Source of the DNA: CAYRPN01 sp964426135
Lineage (GTDB): Bacteria; Planctomycetota; Phycisphaerae; Phycisphaerales; Phycisphaeraceae
Reading direction: 5' to 3'
Assembly: GCA_964426135.1 (NCBI GenBank)
Contig: CAYRPN010000123.1
Span: 1-17,152, forward strand
Length of the DNA: 17,152 nucleotides
Each line of letters starts with the position of its first letter. Positions within the stretch are counted from its first letter, which is position 1. Positions 6,243 to 13,697 of the stretch are shown here, piece by piece. Under the pieces are notes generated by a model. The model searched no databases. It was not told where the DNA came from and saw only the letters and a list, made by a program, of their open reading frames with translations. Both the position numbers and the translations under genes were made by a program.

Positions 6243-6799
6243 AGAAGGGAGCGAAGAAGCCTCGCAAGTTCATAAAGTTCGACCGCTTTCCGCTGATCGA
6301 AAAGGGGCTTCGCAAACGGACCAAGGCGGAGTTGGTCGCGATGATCCTGGAGATCGCCAAGGAGCACGCCGTTGTCGCGCGAGAATTGGAAGACCGGCTG
6401 GCGATCGAAAAACCGGTGGATCTACTCGTCGCCGACGTGTCGTCCGCCATCGATCGCGCGACCGATTTCGATGAACGCATGATGAACCGCAACTTCGATG
6501 TGGATTGGCAAGCTTATGCCGACGTTCAGAAGGGGCTCTCGCTGCTTGTCGATTTGGGCCATCTTGCGGACGCGAAGTCGCTTGCGCTCAAGTTGATGAA
6601 CGACGGCAGCTATCAGGTCGAATGCAGCGACGAAGGATTGATGGCCGACGAGATCAGTCAGTGTCTGAAGCCGGTGATTCGTGCCGTCAAGGCCGCGGGA
6701 GGTGACGAGGCTGTCAAGTGGGCTGGCGACATGCGGACGGCCGACCAGGTTGGATACATTTGTGACAAGCAACTGGCAGAACTGCGGGGTGAGTCGTGA
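6236..6799 (+). CDS. conserved protein of unknown function, islet operon gene 2
   Basis: A 187-residue soluble protein with a basic N-terminus (VKKGAKKPRKFIKFDRF) and a mainly helical body. Recognisable stretches are RTKAELVAMILEIAKEH, VSSAIDRATDFDERMMNRNF and KLMNDGSYQVECSDEGLMADEI. I recall similar sequence in conserved proteins encoded with or fused to SWIM-zinc-finger proteins, but I cannot confirm that here, and no SWIM motif (CxCxnCxH) is present. The start is GTG at 6236, 8 bases after AAAGGA; GTG at 6239, overlapping the upstream TGA as GTGA, is equally possible. It overlaps genes on both sides, so translation is probably coupled. Function unknown. Confidence 0.75.
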   Translation: MVKKGAKKPRKFIKFDRFPLIEKGLRKRTKAELVAMILEIAKEHAVVARELEDRLAIEKPVDLLVADVSSAIDRATDFDERMMNRNFDVDWQAYADVQKGLSLLVDLGHLADAKSLALKLMNDGSYQVECSDEGLMADEISQCLKPVIRAVKAAGGDEAVKWAGDMRTADQVGYICDKQLAELRGES

Positions 6800-7959
6800 G
6801 CGAATACCAATACGTGGTCTTCCAGGCAGTTGACGCCCCGCTCAGCGACGCGCAGTTGGCGTTCGCGCAGCGACAGTCCACACGCGCCGAAGTATCAAGA
6901 TGGTCGCTCGCGGTCGAGTACCATTACAGTTCCTTCCGCGGCGATGTCGATGGCTTGCTCCGAAATGGCTACGACGTTTACCTGCAACATACGAACTACG
7001 GCAGCCGCGAAATCAAGCTGCGTTTGCCGCGCGGTATGCCTTTCGCCAAGAGCGTCTGGTCAAAATACGTTGACGGCAAAAGTCTCAAGTGGAAAAGTGA
7101 TCCCAAACAGAGCGGCGGAATCCTGTCTCTTCATCCCTTTCACGAGGCGGGCGACCTTGACGAGGTGTGGGAATCGCAGAAATACCTCGACGCAGCAATA
7201 TATGTTCGCGAGCGTTTGATGAGCGGCGACTTGCGGGCCCTGTACTTGCTTTGGTTGTGTGCGGCGGACGACGATTACAACGATCCCGCGGAAATAGTCG
7301 AGCCGCCCGTGCCGCATGGCATTGCCGAATTGGCGGCTTGCGGAGGTGAGCTCTTGACATTCTTCGGGCTCGATCCGCTCTTGCTTGTCGCTGCCGGGAA
7401 GGACGTGAGTGCCGCTTCGACGGAGGAATCTCAAGATCATGCCGCCCGATGGGTCGACGCCCTCGACGAGCAGCCAGTGAAAGACATGCTGCTGCGGTTC
7501 TTAACCGGCGACACCGCAACCGAGAAAGCCCGCTTGCTCGCCGCGATTCGCGATTCGCAGACTCCAGAGGGTTGGCCGACAAGCGACAAGCAGCGAACCT
7601 TCAACGAACTGTTGCAGCGAACAGCGGCTCTGCGAGTCGAGGAAAACGCGAAGCGAGCTCGCAAGGCCCAGGCCCACGAAAAACGAGAGGCGGCAAAAGC
7701 TGAGCGCGAACGTGCCGACCGAATGAAGGAAATGCTCAAGAACCCGGACAAATGGCTTCGCGAGTCGGAGCGGCTCGTCGATGCCGGAGGAACAAGCCAC
7801 TACAAGGAGGCCGCGGACATTCTCCATGATCTACGCGAGGCCATCGGCGGCGACGAGGGAGACAAGATTGCTCGCGGTCACGCGGCAAATCTGGCGAGGA
7901 AGCACCCGACGCTCAATCATTTGAAGAGTTCGCTGCGGAAGCGCGGTCTGCTTGAATAG
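6796..7959 (+). CDS. conserved protein of unknown function, islet operon gene 3, C-terminal coiled coil
   Basis: A 387-residue protein starting with GTG in a GTGA overlap with the preceding stop. The N-terminus (MSEYQYVVFQAVDAPLSDAQ, FRGDVDGLLRNGYDVYLQHT, NYGSREIKLRLPRG) resembles a conserved hypothetical family I have seen in actinobacteria and other phyla, with LMSGDLRALYLLWL and EPPVPHGIAELAACGGELLTFF as further conserved-looking stretches. Residues about 267-315 are rich in Glu, Lys, Arg and Ala and are likely coiled coil (VEENAKRARKAQAHEKREAA). A short helical tail ends LARKHPTLNHLKSSLRKRG. There are no membrane segments and no recognised catalytic motif. It is likely a partner of the two upstream products because the three genes are translationally overlapping. 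Confidence 0.75.
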   Translation: MSEYQYVVFQAVDAPLSDAQLAFAQRQSTRAEVSRWSLAVEYHYSSFRGDVDGLLRNGYDVYLQHTNYGSREIKLRLPRGMPFAKSVWSKYVDGKSLKWKSDPKQSGGILSLHPFHEAGDLDEVWESQKYLDAAIYVRERLMSGDLRALYLLWLCAADDDYNDPAEIVEPPVPHGIAELAACGGELLTFFGLDPLLLVAAGKDVSAASTEESQDHAARWVDALDEQPVKDMLLRFLTGDTATEKARLLAAIRDSQTPEGWPTSDKQRTFNELLQRTAALRVEENAKRARKAQAHEKREAAKAERERADRMKEMLKNPDKWLRESERLVDAGGTSHYKEAADILHDLREAIGGDEGDKIARGHAANLARKHPTLNHLKSSLRKRGLLE

Positions 7960-8084
7960 TACAACCATCGTCAACTCAATTGCACAGGAAAATCAGCATT
8001 TCTAATCCGACTTACCGTCATCCATCCACCGCCGCATTCCGGCTTCCCAGCCAGCCAGGCCCCGTTGAAAAAGTTCAGTAGCCG

Positions 8085-8102
8085 TCCTGTCACCCCGATT
8101 TG
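8085..8102. repeat. right copy of 18-bp attachment-like repeat
   Basis: Perfect copy of the tRNA-Pro 3' end and following four bases (5199-5216). The sequence to its left is unrelated to a tRNA, so this is not a second tRNA gene; it is the part of the target displaced by insertion. Confidence 0.8.
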
Positions 8103-8113
8103 CGTTCAGCACC

Positions 8114-8147
8114 AGCCCTTCGGCCTACCGGTCGAAGGGCTTTTTTC
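8114..8147 (+). terminator. intrinsic terminator, probably the original tRNA-Pro terminator
   Basis: AGCCCTTCG (8114-8122) and CGAAGGGCT (8133-8141) form a 9-bp stem with a 10-base loop, followed by a T-run. It sits 11 bases after the right attachment-like copy, where the terminator of an uninterrupted tRNA-Pro gene would lie. Confidence 0.8.
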
Positions 8148-8203
8148 TTTCCCACGCCGGGCGCGGAAACAACGGGCATCACCGCCCGCATCGCGGCCGA
8201 TCA

Positions 8204-8380
8204 TCACCTCTTTCGCTTCTTGAATCGCACGGGCCTCGACTTGCTGCCGGACTGCTCCGGGGCGGCTTCATCGGCTGCGGGCGGAGCGAATGACTTGGAT
8301 GCGAAGCGAGCCTGCGTCTTGGCGCTGACCTTGTCGCGGGGCTTCAAATTGGCGATGAGATTTCCGATCGGTTTGACCAT
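8204..8380 (-). CDS. small basic hypothetical protein (58 aa)
   Basis: The frame from ATG at 8380 to TGA at 8204 encodes a 58-residue protein with a strongly basic C-terminus (GSKSRPVRFKKRKR) and an N-terminus MVKPIGNLIANLKPRDK. I do not recognise the family. The Lys/Arg-rich ends suggest nucleic-acid or ribosome association, but this is only a guess. It lies downstream of the broken transglutaminase remnant on the same strand. No strong ribosome binding site precedes it, and the opposite strand is also open (8100-8387), so coding status is uncertain. Confidence 0.4.
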   Translation of the reverse strand: MVKPIGNLIANLKPRDKVSAKTQARFASKSFAPPAADEAAPEQSGSKSRPVRFKKRKR

Positions 8381-8448
8381 GAGATGACTTACAGGATGAA
8401 GGACCGGGCTTCTTCTTGAAACGACAATCGGGCAGGGAAAACAATGCA

Positions 8449-8473
8449 GGCTCGTGGAGCCGAAACGCGAGCC
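8449..8473 (-). terminator. weak terminator-like hairpin after the transglutaminase remnant
   Basis: On the minus strand, GGCTCG and CGAGCC form a 6-bp stem with a 13-base loop, followed a few bases later by GTTTTC. It lies 12 bases after the TAG at 8486. The stem is short and the T-run imperfect. Confidence 0.25.
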
Positions 8474-8485
8474 AGCCGCTCCATT

Positions 8486-8872
8486 CTATGCAAACCGGTC
8501 GTCGGCGTTCTGAATCATGGCGACGGAAACGGACAAGCCGTGCTCGCCGCCGCCGAGAACGACGCCTTCGATGGGGCTGACGTCGTCGAAATCGCGGCCG
8601 TAGGCAAGCGTCACGTGTCGCTCGCTCGTCGCCTGATGATTCGTCGGATCGACATCGAACCAACCGGTGTCCGGACAGTACACCTGCACCCACGCATGCG
8701 ACGCATCGGCTCCGATCAGCCTCGGCCTGCCCTCCGCCGGCTCGGTGTGCAGATAGCCACTGACGTAACGACCCGCCAGCCCCAGCGAGCGCCGGCAGGC
8801 GATCTGAAGATGGGCGAAATCCTGACACACGCCGCGGCGCTGGCGGAACATCTGCTCCAGCGGTGTCGCAAC
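8486..8872 (-). pseudogene. C-terminal fragment of a stand-alone transglutaminase-like protein
   Basis: From about 8872 the frame reads VATPLEQMFRQRRGVCQDFA and continues to ADASHAWVQVYCPDTGWFDVDPTN, LAYGRDFDDVSPIEGVVLGGG and a TAG stop. These are the Cys, His and Asp motifs and C-terminus of the ~290-residue bacterial transglutaminase-like family. The N-terminal half, about 150 residues, is missing. In its place, in another frame, lies the start of an ATP-grasp protein. An internal ATG at 8851 could start a 121-residue product with all three catalytic motifs, but without the N-terminal domain, so activity is doubtful. Confidence 0.8.
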
Positions 8873-9165
8873 GGGATCGAGTCGAGGCTCCAGAGCCGCG
8901 ACGCGCCGTGCGGATCGCTGTACAGGTTGCAGGTGACCCCGTTCTCCGTCAGAAGCCGACGGGCATCGGCCCAGCGCCGGTCGAACTCCGCTTCACCCAG
9001 TTCGGCAACGCACGAGGAGAACCTCGCCCAATGTGGACGCAGCGAGCCGTCCCTGTCCAGCATTTCATCGCAGCGATGGCCGGGGATCGGCAGACGATCC
9101 ACGGCATTGCCGCGGATTCCTGCGACTACTGAGGCGTTGAACTGGACACATCCATCGTCCGTCAT
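8869..9165 (-). pseudogene. N-terminal fragment of a second circularly permuted ATP-grasp protein
   Basis: ATG at 9165 overlaps the TGA of the upstream transglutaminase/DUF2126 gene as TGATG, so translation should be coupled. The first ~100 codons read CDEMLDRDGSLRPHW, ELGEAEFDRRWADARRLLTE and NGVTCNLYSDPHG, then RLWSLDSIPL. This is the N-terminus of the long (ATP-grasp plus alpha-E, often ~850-residue) family type. Similarity stops near 8870 and the frame runs on in nonsense to 8716. Everything after the N-terminal segment, including the whole ATP-binding core, is missing. It differs from the intact ATP-grasp gene at 13694-15226, so it is not a partial copy of that gene. Confidence 0.8.
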
Positions 9166-12100
9166 CACGTCAAGACCGCATCCCCATGCCTTGTGACGCC
9201 CAAGGTCTCTCCATTGTTGTTCGACACAATCAATTTCTGAGATGACAGATTCGGCGGCACCGCCACATCAGGACGCGGCGCCGCCTCCGGCGGATACCGC
9301 AGGTCCAGCGTCAGCGGCGTCTCAGGCGATCGCAGCTCCGGCGGCACCGGGAACGGGCCTGGCGTGTGGCCCTGCGTGAAGAACCGCGAGATGCGGCGGC
9401 CTTCCGCTTCGTTCGCGTTCACCGGGAACTTGTCATAGGACCGACCGCCAGGATGCGAGACGAAGTACGTGCAGCCGCTCACAGGCCGATTCATCCACGT
9501 GTCGTAAAGGTCCATGACCAGCGGCGTATGCACGGGGATCGTCGGATGCAGGCACGATGGGGGCTGCCAGGCGCGGTAACGGATGCCCGCGACGAACTCG
9601 CCGTTCGTGCCGGTGGGGAACAGCGGCACGCGCCGTCCGTTGCAAGTCAGGATGTGTCGCGCGTCGGTCATGCCCTGCACCTTCACCTGCATGCGCTCCA
9701 GCGACGAGTCGACATAGCGGACGGTGGCGCCGCCGCCCGGTTCCTCGCCCATCACGTGCCAGGGCTCGATCGCCGTGCGCAGTTCCATGTTCACGCCCAG
9801 CTTCGACAAGGTGCCGATGACCGGGAATCGGAACTCGAAGTGCGTGGCGAACCATCGCTCGTCGAAAACATAACCGACGCTTCGCATGTCGGCGATGACG
9901 TCGTGGAAATCCTGCGCGGTGAAATGCGGCAGCATGAAACGGTCGTGCAACTCGGTGCCCCACCGCGCCAGGCCGGCGCGATACGGCGTCTTCCAGAACC
10001 GCGCGATCATCGCCCGCATCAGCAGTTGCTGCACCAGGCTCATCCGCGCGTGCGGCGGCATCTCAAAGGCGCGGAACTCCACCAACCCCAGCCTCGCGCC
10101 GGCGGCGTCCGGGGAGTAAAGTTTGTCAATGCAGAACTCGGCGCGGTGGGTATTGCCGGTGACATCGACGAGCAGATTGCGGAACACGCGGTCGACCGTC
10201 CAGGGCGGACACGGCTCGCCCTCTGGAATCTCCTTGAAGGCGAGCTCCAGTTCGTAGACGCTGTCGTTGCGGGCCTCGTCGACGCGCGGCGCCTGGCTGG
10301 TGGGGCCGACGAAGAGGCCTGAAAACAGGTACGAAAGCGAGGGGTGGTTGTGCCAGTAGGCGACGAGACTGCGCAGCAGGTCCGGGCGGCGCAGGACGGG
10401 GCTGTCCGCCGGCGTGGGGCCGCCGATGACGATGTGGTTGCCGCCGCAGGTGCCGGTGTGGCGGCCGTCGAGCTGGAACTTGTCCGTGGAGAGTCGCGAC
10501 TGCTTCGCTTCCTCGTACAGCACGGTAGTGTTATGCACCAGTTCGTCCCAGCTATGCGCGGGATGCACGTTCACTTCAATCACGCCCGGATCAGGCGTGA
10601 TCTTCAGGTGCTGCAATCGCGGATCGTTCGGCGGGAGATAGCCTTCGATCTGCACGGGGATGCGCAGGCTCCGCGCCGTTTCCTCGATGCCTTCGATCAG
10701 GTCGAGGTAATCCTCGACCGTTCGCTGCGGCGGCATGAAGATGTGCATCTTGCCCTGCCGGACTTCGATGCAAAGCGCGGTGCGCACGGTCGGATCATCC
10801 GTCGGCCCCGGCTGCCACGCGGAGACCGAGCCGGCGCCGTTGCCGGCGCCGGGCGCCAGCGATTTCTGAAACAGGATGTGCGGAGGCAGCGCCGGATGAC
10901 GCTGCATCGGATCGGCTTCGATGATCGTGTCGCGCTGCTCGGGTGCAACCCACGGCAATGAATCCAGCGGCAGGCGGAACCCCATCGGCGAATCGCCGGG
11001 GATCAGGAACAGATGTTCGCGGCGGAGAACCCAGGGCCCGCTGACCCAGCGAGAATGTCCGTTGGCCGGCTCCCGCTTCAGCGGCAGCGCGAAGCCGACC
11101 ACCTTGCCCAAACCCTGTTCAAAGATCTTGGCCAGTCGCTTGCGTTCCTCTTCGTCGTCGAGATTGCTCTTGAGCGGATCGACGTTGGCGGGCAGGCACC
11201 GCTCGCGCCAAAGGTAGTACCACGTGTCTTCATAGCCGGGCACGAGGTGCGCGGGGTTGACGCCCAGCCTTCGTGCCAACTCGATGCCGAAGGCATTGGC
11301 GTGGTTGGCGGTGTAGCGGTACTGGCCGTCCTCGGTGGCGATGAGCGTGGAATCCTGCCAGATCGGCTCGCCGTCGGCGCGCCAGTACAGATTGAACGAC
11401 CATCGCGGCAACGTCTCGCCGGGATACCACTTTCCCTGCCCGTGATGCAGCAGCCCACCGGCGGCGAAATGCTTCTTCAGCCGGCGAATGAGCTGATCCG
11501 ACAGCCGTCGCTTCGTCGGTCCAAGCGCGGTGGTGTTCCACTCCGCGCCGTCCTTGTCATCGATCGAAACGAATGTCGGCTCGCCGCCCATCGTCAGGCG
11601 GACATCATGCTCGCGCAGCTCGGCATCGATGCGCTGGCCGAACTGGTCGATCGTCTTCCATTCCTCGTCGCTGTACGGAAACGTCACGCGCGGGTCTTCG
11701 TGGATACGCGTGACCGACATCGCGAAGCGGAACTCCGTCTCCAATTCCTCCGTCGCTTCGTCATCGCTTTTGTCCCACGAGATCGAACCGGTGATCGGCG
11801 CGGCATCCTGTGGATCGGCGGTGCAGGCGAGCGGGATGTGACCTTCGCTGGCCATCAGGCCGGAGGTTGGATCGAGTCCGACCCATCCGGCGCCGGGGAT
11901 GAAGACTTCGGTCCAGGCGTGCAGGTCGGTGAAATCCTGCTCCGGTCCGCTGGGGCCGTCGAGCGCCTTTTCATCCGCCTTCAGTTGCACGAGGTAGCCG
12001 GAGACGAACCGCGCGGCAAGGCCGAGTTGCCGCAGCAACTGCACCAGCAGCCAGGCGGTGTCCCGGCACGAGCCGCTGTTCTTCGTGAGCGTTTCCTCGC

Positions 12101-12605
12101 ACGGCTGGATGCCAGGCTCCAGGCGGATGAGGTACTTGATCTGCTTCTGCAGGAACTGGTTCACGTCCACGAGGTAATCGATGGTCCGCGTGCGCGGCTG
12201 CACGAATCGCTTGACGAGTTCGCGCAAAAGCGGGCCGTTCTCCGTGCGCTCCAGGAACGGAGCCAGTTCCTTGCGCAGGCGGGCGTCGTACTCAAATGGG
12301 AACTCGATGGCGTCGGCCTGGATGAAAAAATCGAACGGGTTGATCGATACCAGTTCCGCGACGAGATCGACCTCGACCGTGAAGTGCTTGACATCCTTGG
12401 GAAACACGAGGCGAGCCAGGTGATTGCTGTACGGATCCTGCTGCCAGTTGATGAAATGTCCGCCGGGTTCGATCTTGATGGAATAGCCGAGAATCGTGGT
12501 CCGGCAGTGCGGCGCGGGGCGCAGCCGGACGATCTGCGGCATCAGCTTGACCCAGCGGTCATAGCGATACTCGGTTTTGTGATGCAGGGCGACGCGGATG
12601 GCCAT
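9165..12605 (-). CDS. transglutaminase-like domain plus DUF2126 protein (1146 aa)
   Basis: Full-length member of the large bacterial family joining an N-terminal transglutaminase-like domain to DUF2126. The N-terminus (MAIRVALHHKTEYRYDR, then MPQIVRLRPAPHCRT) is the usual transglutaminase N-terminal domain. The cysteine-protease-like core has Cys180 (NSGSCRDTAW), His229 (DLHAWTEVF) and Asp245 (GLDPTSG). DUF2126 runs from about 305 to 1120 (LTMGGEPTFVS at 338-348, RHTGTCGGNHIVIGGPTP, EFRAFEMPPH, SHPGGRSYDKFPVN). Comparative genomics predicts such proteins act with ATP-grasp and alpha-E proteins in making or breaking amide/peptide linkages; the substrate is unknown and no signal peptide is seen. 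The start at 12605 follows AAGGAC. Its stop overlaps the truncated second ATP-grasp gene by one base. DUF2126 itself has amidoligase-like character in published predictions, so a ligase role is as possible as hydrolysis. Confidence 0.93.
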   Translation of the reverse strand: MAIRVALHHKTEYRYDRWVKLMPQIVRLRPAPHCRTTILGYSIKIEPGGHFINWQQDPYSNHLARLVFPKDVKHFTVEVDLVAELVSINPFDFFIQADAIEFPFEYDARLRKELAPFLERTENGPLLRELVKRFVQPRTRTIDYLVDVNQFLQKQIKYLIRLEPGIQPCEETLTKNSGSCRDTAWLLVQLLRQLGLAARFVSGYLVQLKADEKALDGPSGPEQDFTDLHAWTEVFIPGAGWVGLDPTSGLMASEGHIPLACTADPQDAAPITGSISWDKSDDEATEELETEFRFAMSVTRIHEDPRVTFPYSDEEWKTIDQFGQRIDAELREHDVRLTMGGEPTFVSIDDKDGAEWNTTALGPTKRRLSDQLIRRLKKHFAAGGLLHHGQGKWYPGETLPRWSFNLYWRADGEPIWQDSTLIATEDGQYRYTANHANAFGIELARRLGVNPAHLVPGYEDTWYYLWRERCLPANVDPLKSNLDDEEERKRLAKIFEQGLGKVVGFALPLKREPANGHSRWVSGPWVLRREHLFLIPGDSPMGFRLPLDSLPWVAPEQRDTIIEADPMQRHPALPPHILFQKSLAPGAGNGAGSVSAWQPGPTDDPTVRTALCIEVRQGKMHIFMPPQRTVEDYLDLIEGIEETARSLRIPVQIEGYLPPNDPRLQHLKITPDPGVIEVNVHPAHSWDELVHNTTVLYEEAKQSRLSTDKFQLDGRHTGTCGGNHIVIGGPTPADSPVLRRPDLLRSLVAYWHNHPSLSYLFSGLFVGPTSQAPRVDEARNDSVYELELAFKEIPEGEPCPPWTVDRVFRNLLVDVTGNTHRAEFCIDKLYSPDAAGARLGLVEFRAFEMPPHARMSLVQQLLMRAMIARFWKTPYRAGLARWGTELHDRFMLPHFTAQDFHDVIADMRSVGYVFDERWFATHFEFRFPVIGTLSKLGVNMELRTAIEPWHVMGEEPGGGATVRYVDSSLERMQVKVQGMTDARHILTCNGRRVPLFPTGTNGEFVAGIRYRAWQPPSCLHPTIPVHTPLVMDLYDTWMNRPVSGCTYFVSHPGGRSYDKFPVNANEAEGRRISRFFTQGHTPGPFPVPPELRSPETPLTLDLRYPPEAAPRPDVAVPPNLSSQKLIVSNNNGETLGVTRHGDAVLT

Positions 12606-12649
12606 GGGAAAGTCCTTGATTCAAGCTGACCCGCACTGACCGGACGATC

Positions 12650-12677
12650 AGGTCATGGCACTTAAGTGCCGTGACCT
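12650..12677. promoter_or_regulatory. 28-bp near-perfect palindrome between alpha-E and DUF2126 genes
   Basis: AGGTCATGGCACTTAAGTGC followed by CGTGACCT is symmetric about the central TTAA with one mismatched pair. It fills much of the only gap (93 bases) inside the cluster. It could be an operator, a hairpin modulating transcription between the genes, or an mRNA-stability element. There is no T-run, so a simple terminator is unlikely. Confidence 0.5.
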
Positions 12678-12698
12678 GCAAAGGAATGATTCCGTGTT

Positions 12699-13697
12699 TC
12701 ATTTCGACGACGATTGCGACTGAGTGCTCACCGCCATTTCAACATATCGCTCGGGCTTGAATTCGAAGTACGTCTTGCGGATCGCTTCGCCGATGTCGTG
12801 GAGCCGGTCCACCACATGCGTGAGGGATTCATGCAGGTGGGTTTCGATCTGGGACTCGATCGCTTCGCCGTGCAGCCATTCGCGCAGGCTGTGAAGCTGC
12901 TGATCCACCTCGCTCTGATCGATGGCGGCGGCACCGGCGGCGATGGCGGCGGCGGCTAGTTGGCATTGATGCACGCAATGCGTCACCGAGCGCGGGAAGC
13001 GTTCCTCCAGCACGAGGAAATGCGCGACCGCCACGCCCACGCGCCGCTCCAGGCCCTGCTGGGCACGCTTGTGAAACGGCTCATAGGCCGAGCAGCTCTT
13101 GAGGATCGCCGACCAGTGCGCGTGATCGACTTCGATCTCGATCGCGTCGGTGCGTTTCGTGGCCAGGTGATACTTCACATCGAGGATGCGGGCGGTCTGG
13201 ATGCCACGTTCGACGAATTTGCCCAGCGCCTGAAAGTCCCACGATTCGCCGTGGAACATGGTCGCCTCGCCGATGCCGTGGATGAGCTGATTGATGCGGC
13301 GAATCTGGCCGTAAAACTCGCCGCGGTTCTGGTCGTACATCTCGCGTGCCGGCGGGCTGTGCAGCCAGAGGTAGTAAAAGTTGATCCGCTCCCACATTTC
13401 CTCGCTGATCACCTCGCGAATGATGCGGGCATTTTCCCGCGCATACGACATCGATGCCGCAATGCTGCAGGGGTTGTCCTGATCCCAGGTCAGCAGGTTC
13501 TGCACCGTTTCGGAGTCGGGCGAGCCCTCGAAATCGTGAATGCCGCTGATGATGAGCACCGGCTTCCACTGCTGCTCGAACGGCAGCGCGAAGTCGAGGA
13601 CCAGCGTCTGATTCACTTCGAGAATGCGGGCTGTGTTCTCCGCGCGCTCCAGATACCGGCTGAGCCAGAAACAATGCTCGGCAACGCGGGAGATCAT
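12699..13697 (-). CDS. alpha-E domain (DUF403) protein
   Basis: A 332-residue, mostly helical protein filled by the alpha-E/DUF403 domain. The start is the canonical MISRVAEHCFWLSRYLERAE, followed by NTARILEVNQ; NPCSIAASMSYARENARIIR and SEEMWERINFYYLWL are strongly conserved family stretches. The family always accompanies circularly permuted ATP-grasp and transglutaminase genes; its biochemical role is unproven. The ATG at 13697 overlaps the ATP-grasp stop by 4 bases (ATGA), which fixes the start and predicts translational coupling. The longer frame reaching 13895 reads antisense-like, low-quality sequence within the ATP-grasp gene and was rejected. An alanine-rich stretch (QLAAAAIAAGAAAIDQ) near residues 236-251 may be a linker between helices. 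Confidence 0.93.
   Translation of the reverse strand: MISRVAEHCFWLSRYLERAENTARILEVNQTLVLDFALPFEQQWKPVLIISGIHDFEGSPDSETVQNLLTWDQDNPCSIAASMSYARENARIIREVISEEMWERINFYYLWLHSPPAREMYDQNRGEFYGQIRRINQLIHGIGEATMFHGESWDFQALGKFVERGIQTARILDVKYHLATKRTDAIEIEVDHAHWSAILKSCSAYEPFHKRAQQGLERRVGVAVAHFLVLEERFPRSVTHCVHQCQLAAAAIAAGAAAIDQSEVDQQLHSLREWLHGEAIESQIETHLHESLTHVVDRLHDIGEAIRKTYFEFKPERYVEMAVSTQSQSSSK

Larger units (their letters stand above)
5199..8102. mobile_element. tRNA-Pro-associated integrated islet bounded by 18-bp direct repeats
   Basis: TCCTGTCACCCCGATTTG occurs at 5199-5216 (tRNA 3' end plus four bases) and again at 8085-8102, with no match extending beyond on either side. This is the structure left when a tyrosine recombinase inserts DNA at a tRNA 3' end and restores the gene. 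The 2.9-kb interval holds only a three-gene operon whose codons are visibly richer in A/T than the flanking GC-rich genes. No integrase, excisionase or transposase is present, so it is either non-autonomous, a decayed remnant, or mobilised from elsewhere. Positions 7960-8084 hold no gene. Confidence 0.7.

Noticed and set aside
8085..8102. A second, decayed tRNA-Pro gene
   Set aside because: Only the 18 bases at the 3' end match; nothing resembling a D-arm or anticodon arm precedes them. An attachment-site copy fits better.
8100..8387. 95-codon frame on the + strand just after the right attachment-like repeat
   Set aside because: It begins inside the repeat and crosses the terminator. The opposite-strand 58-codon frame has the more protein-like composition.
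11013..12629. 538-codon open frame on the + strand
   Set aside because: It is the antisense shadow of the transglutaminase/DUF2126 gene, a common artefact of GC-rich codon use.
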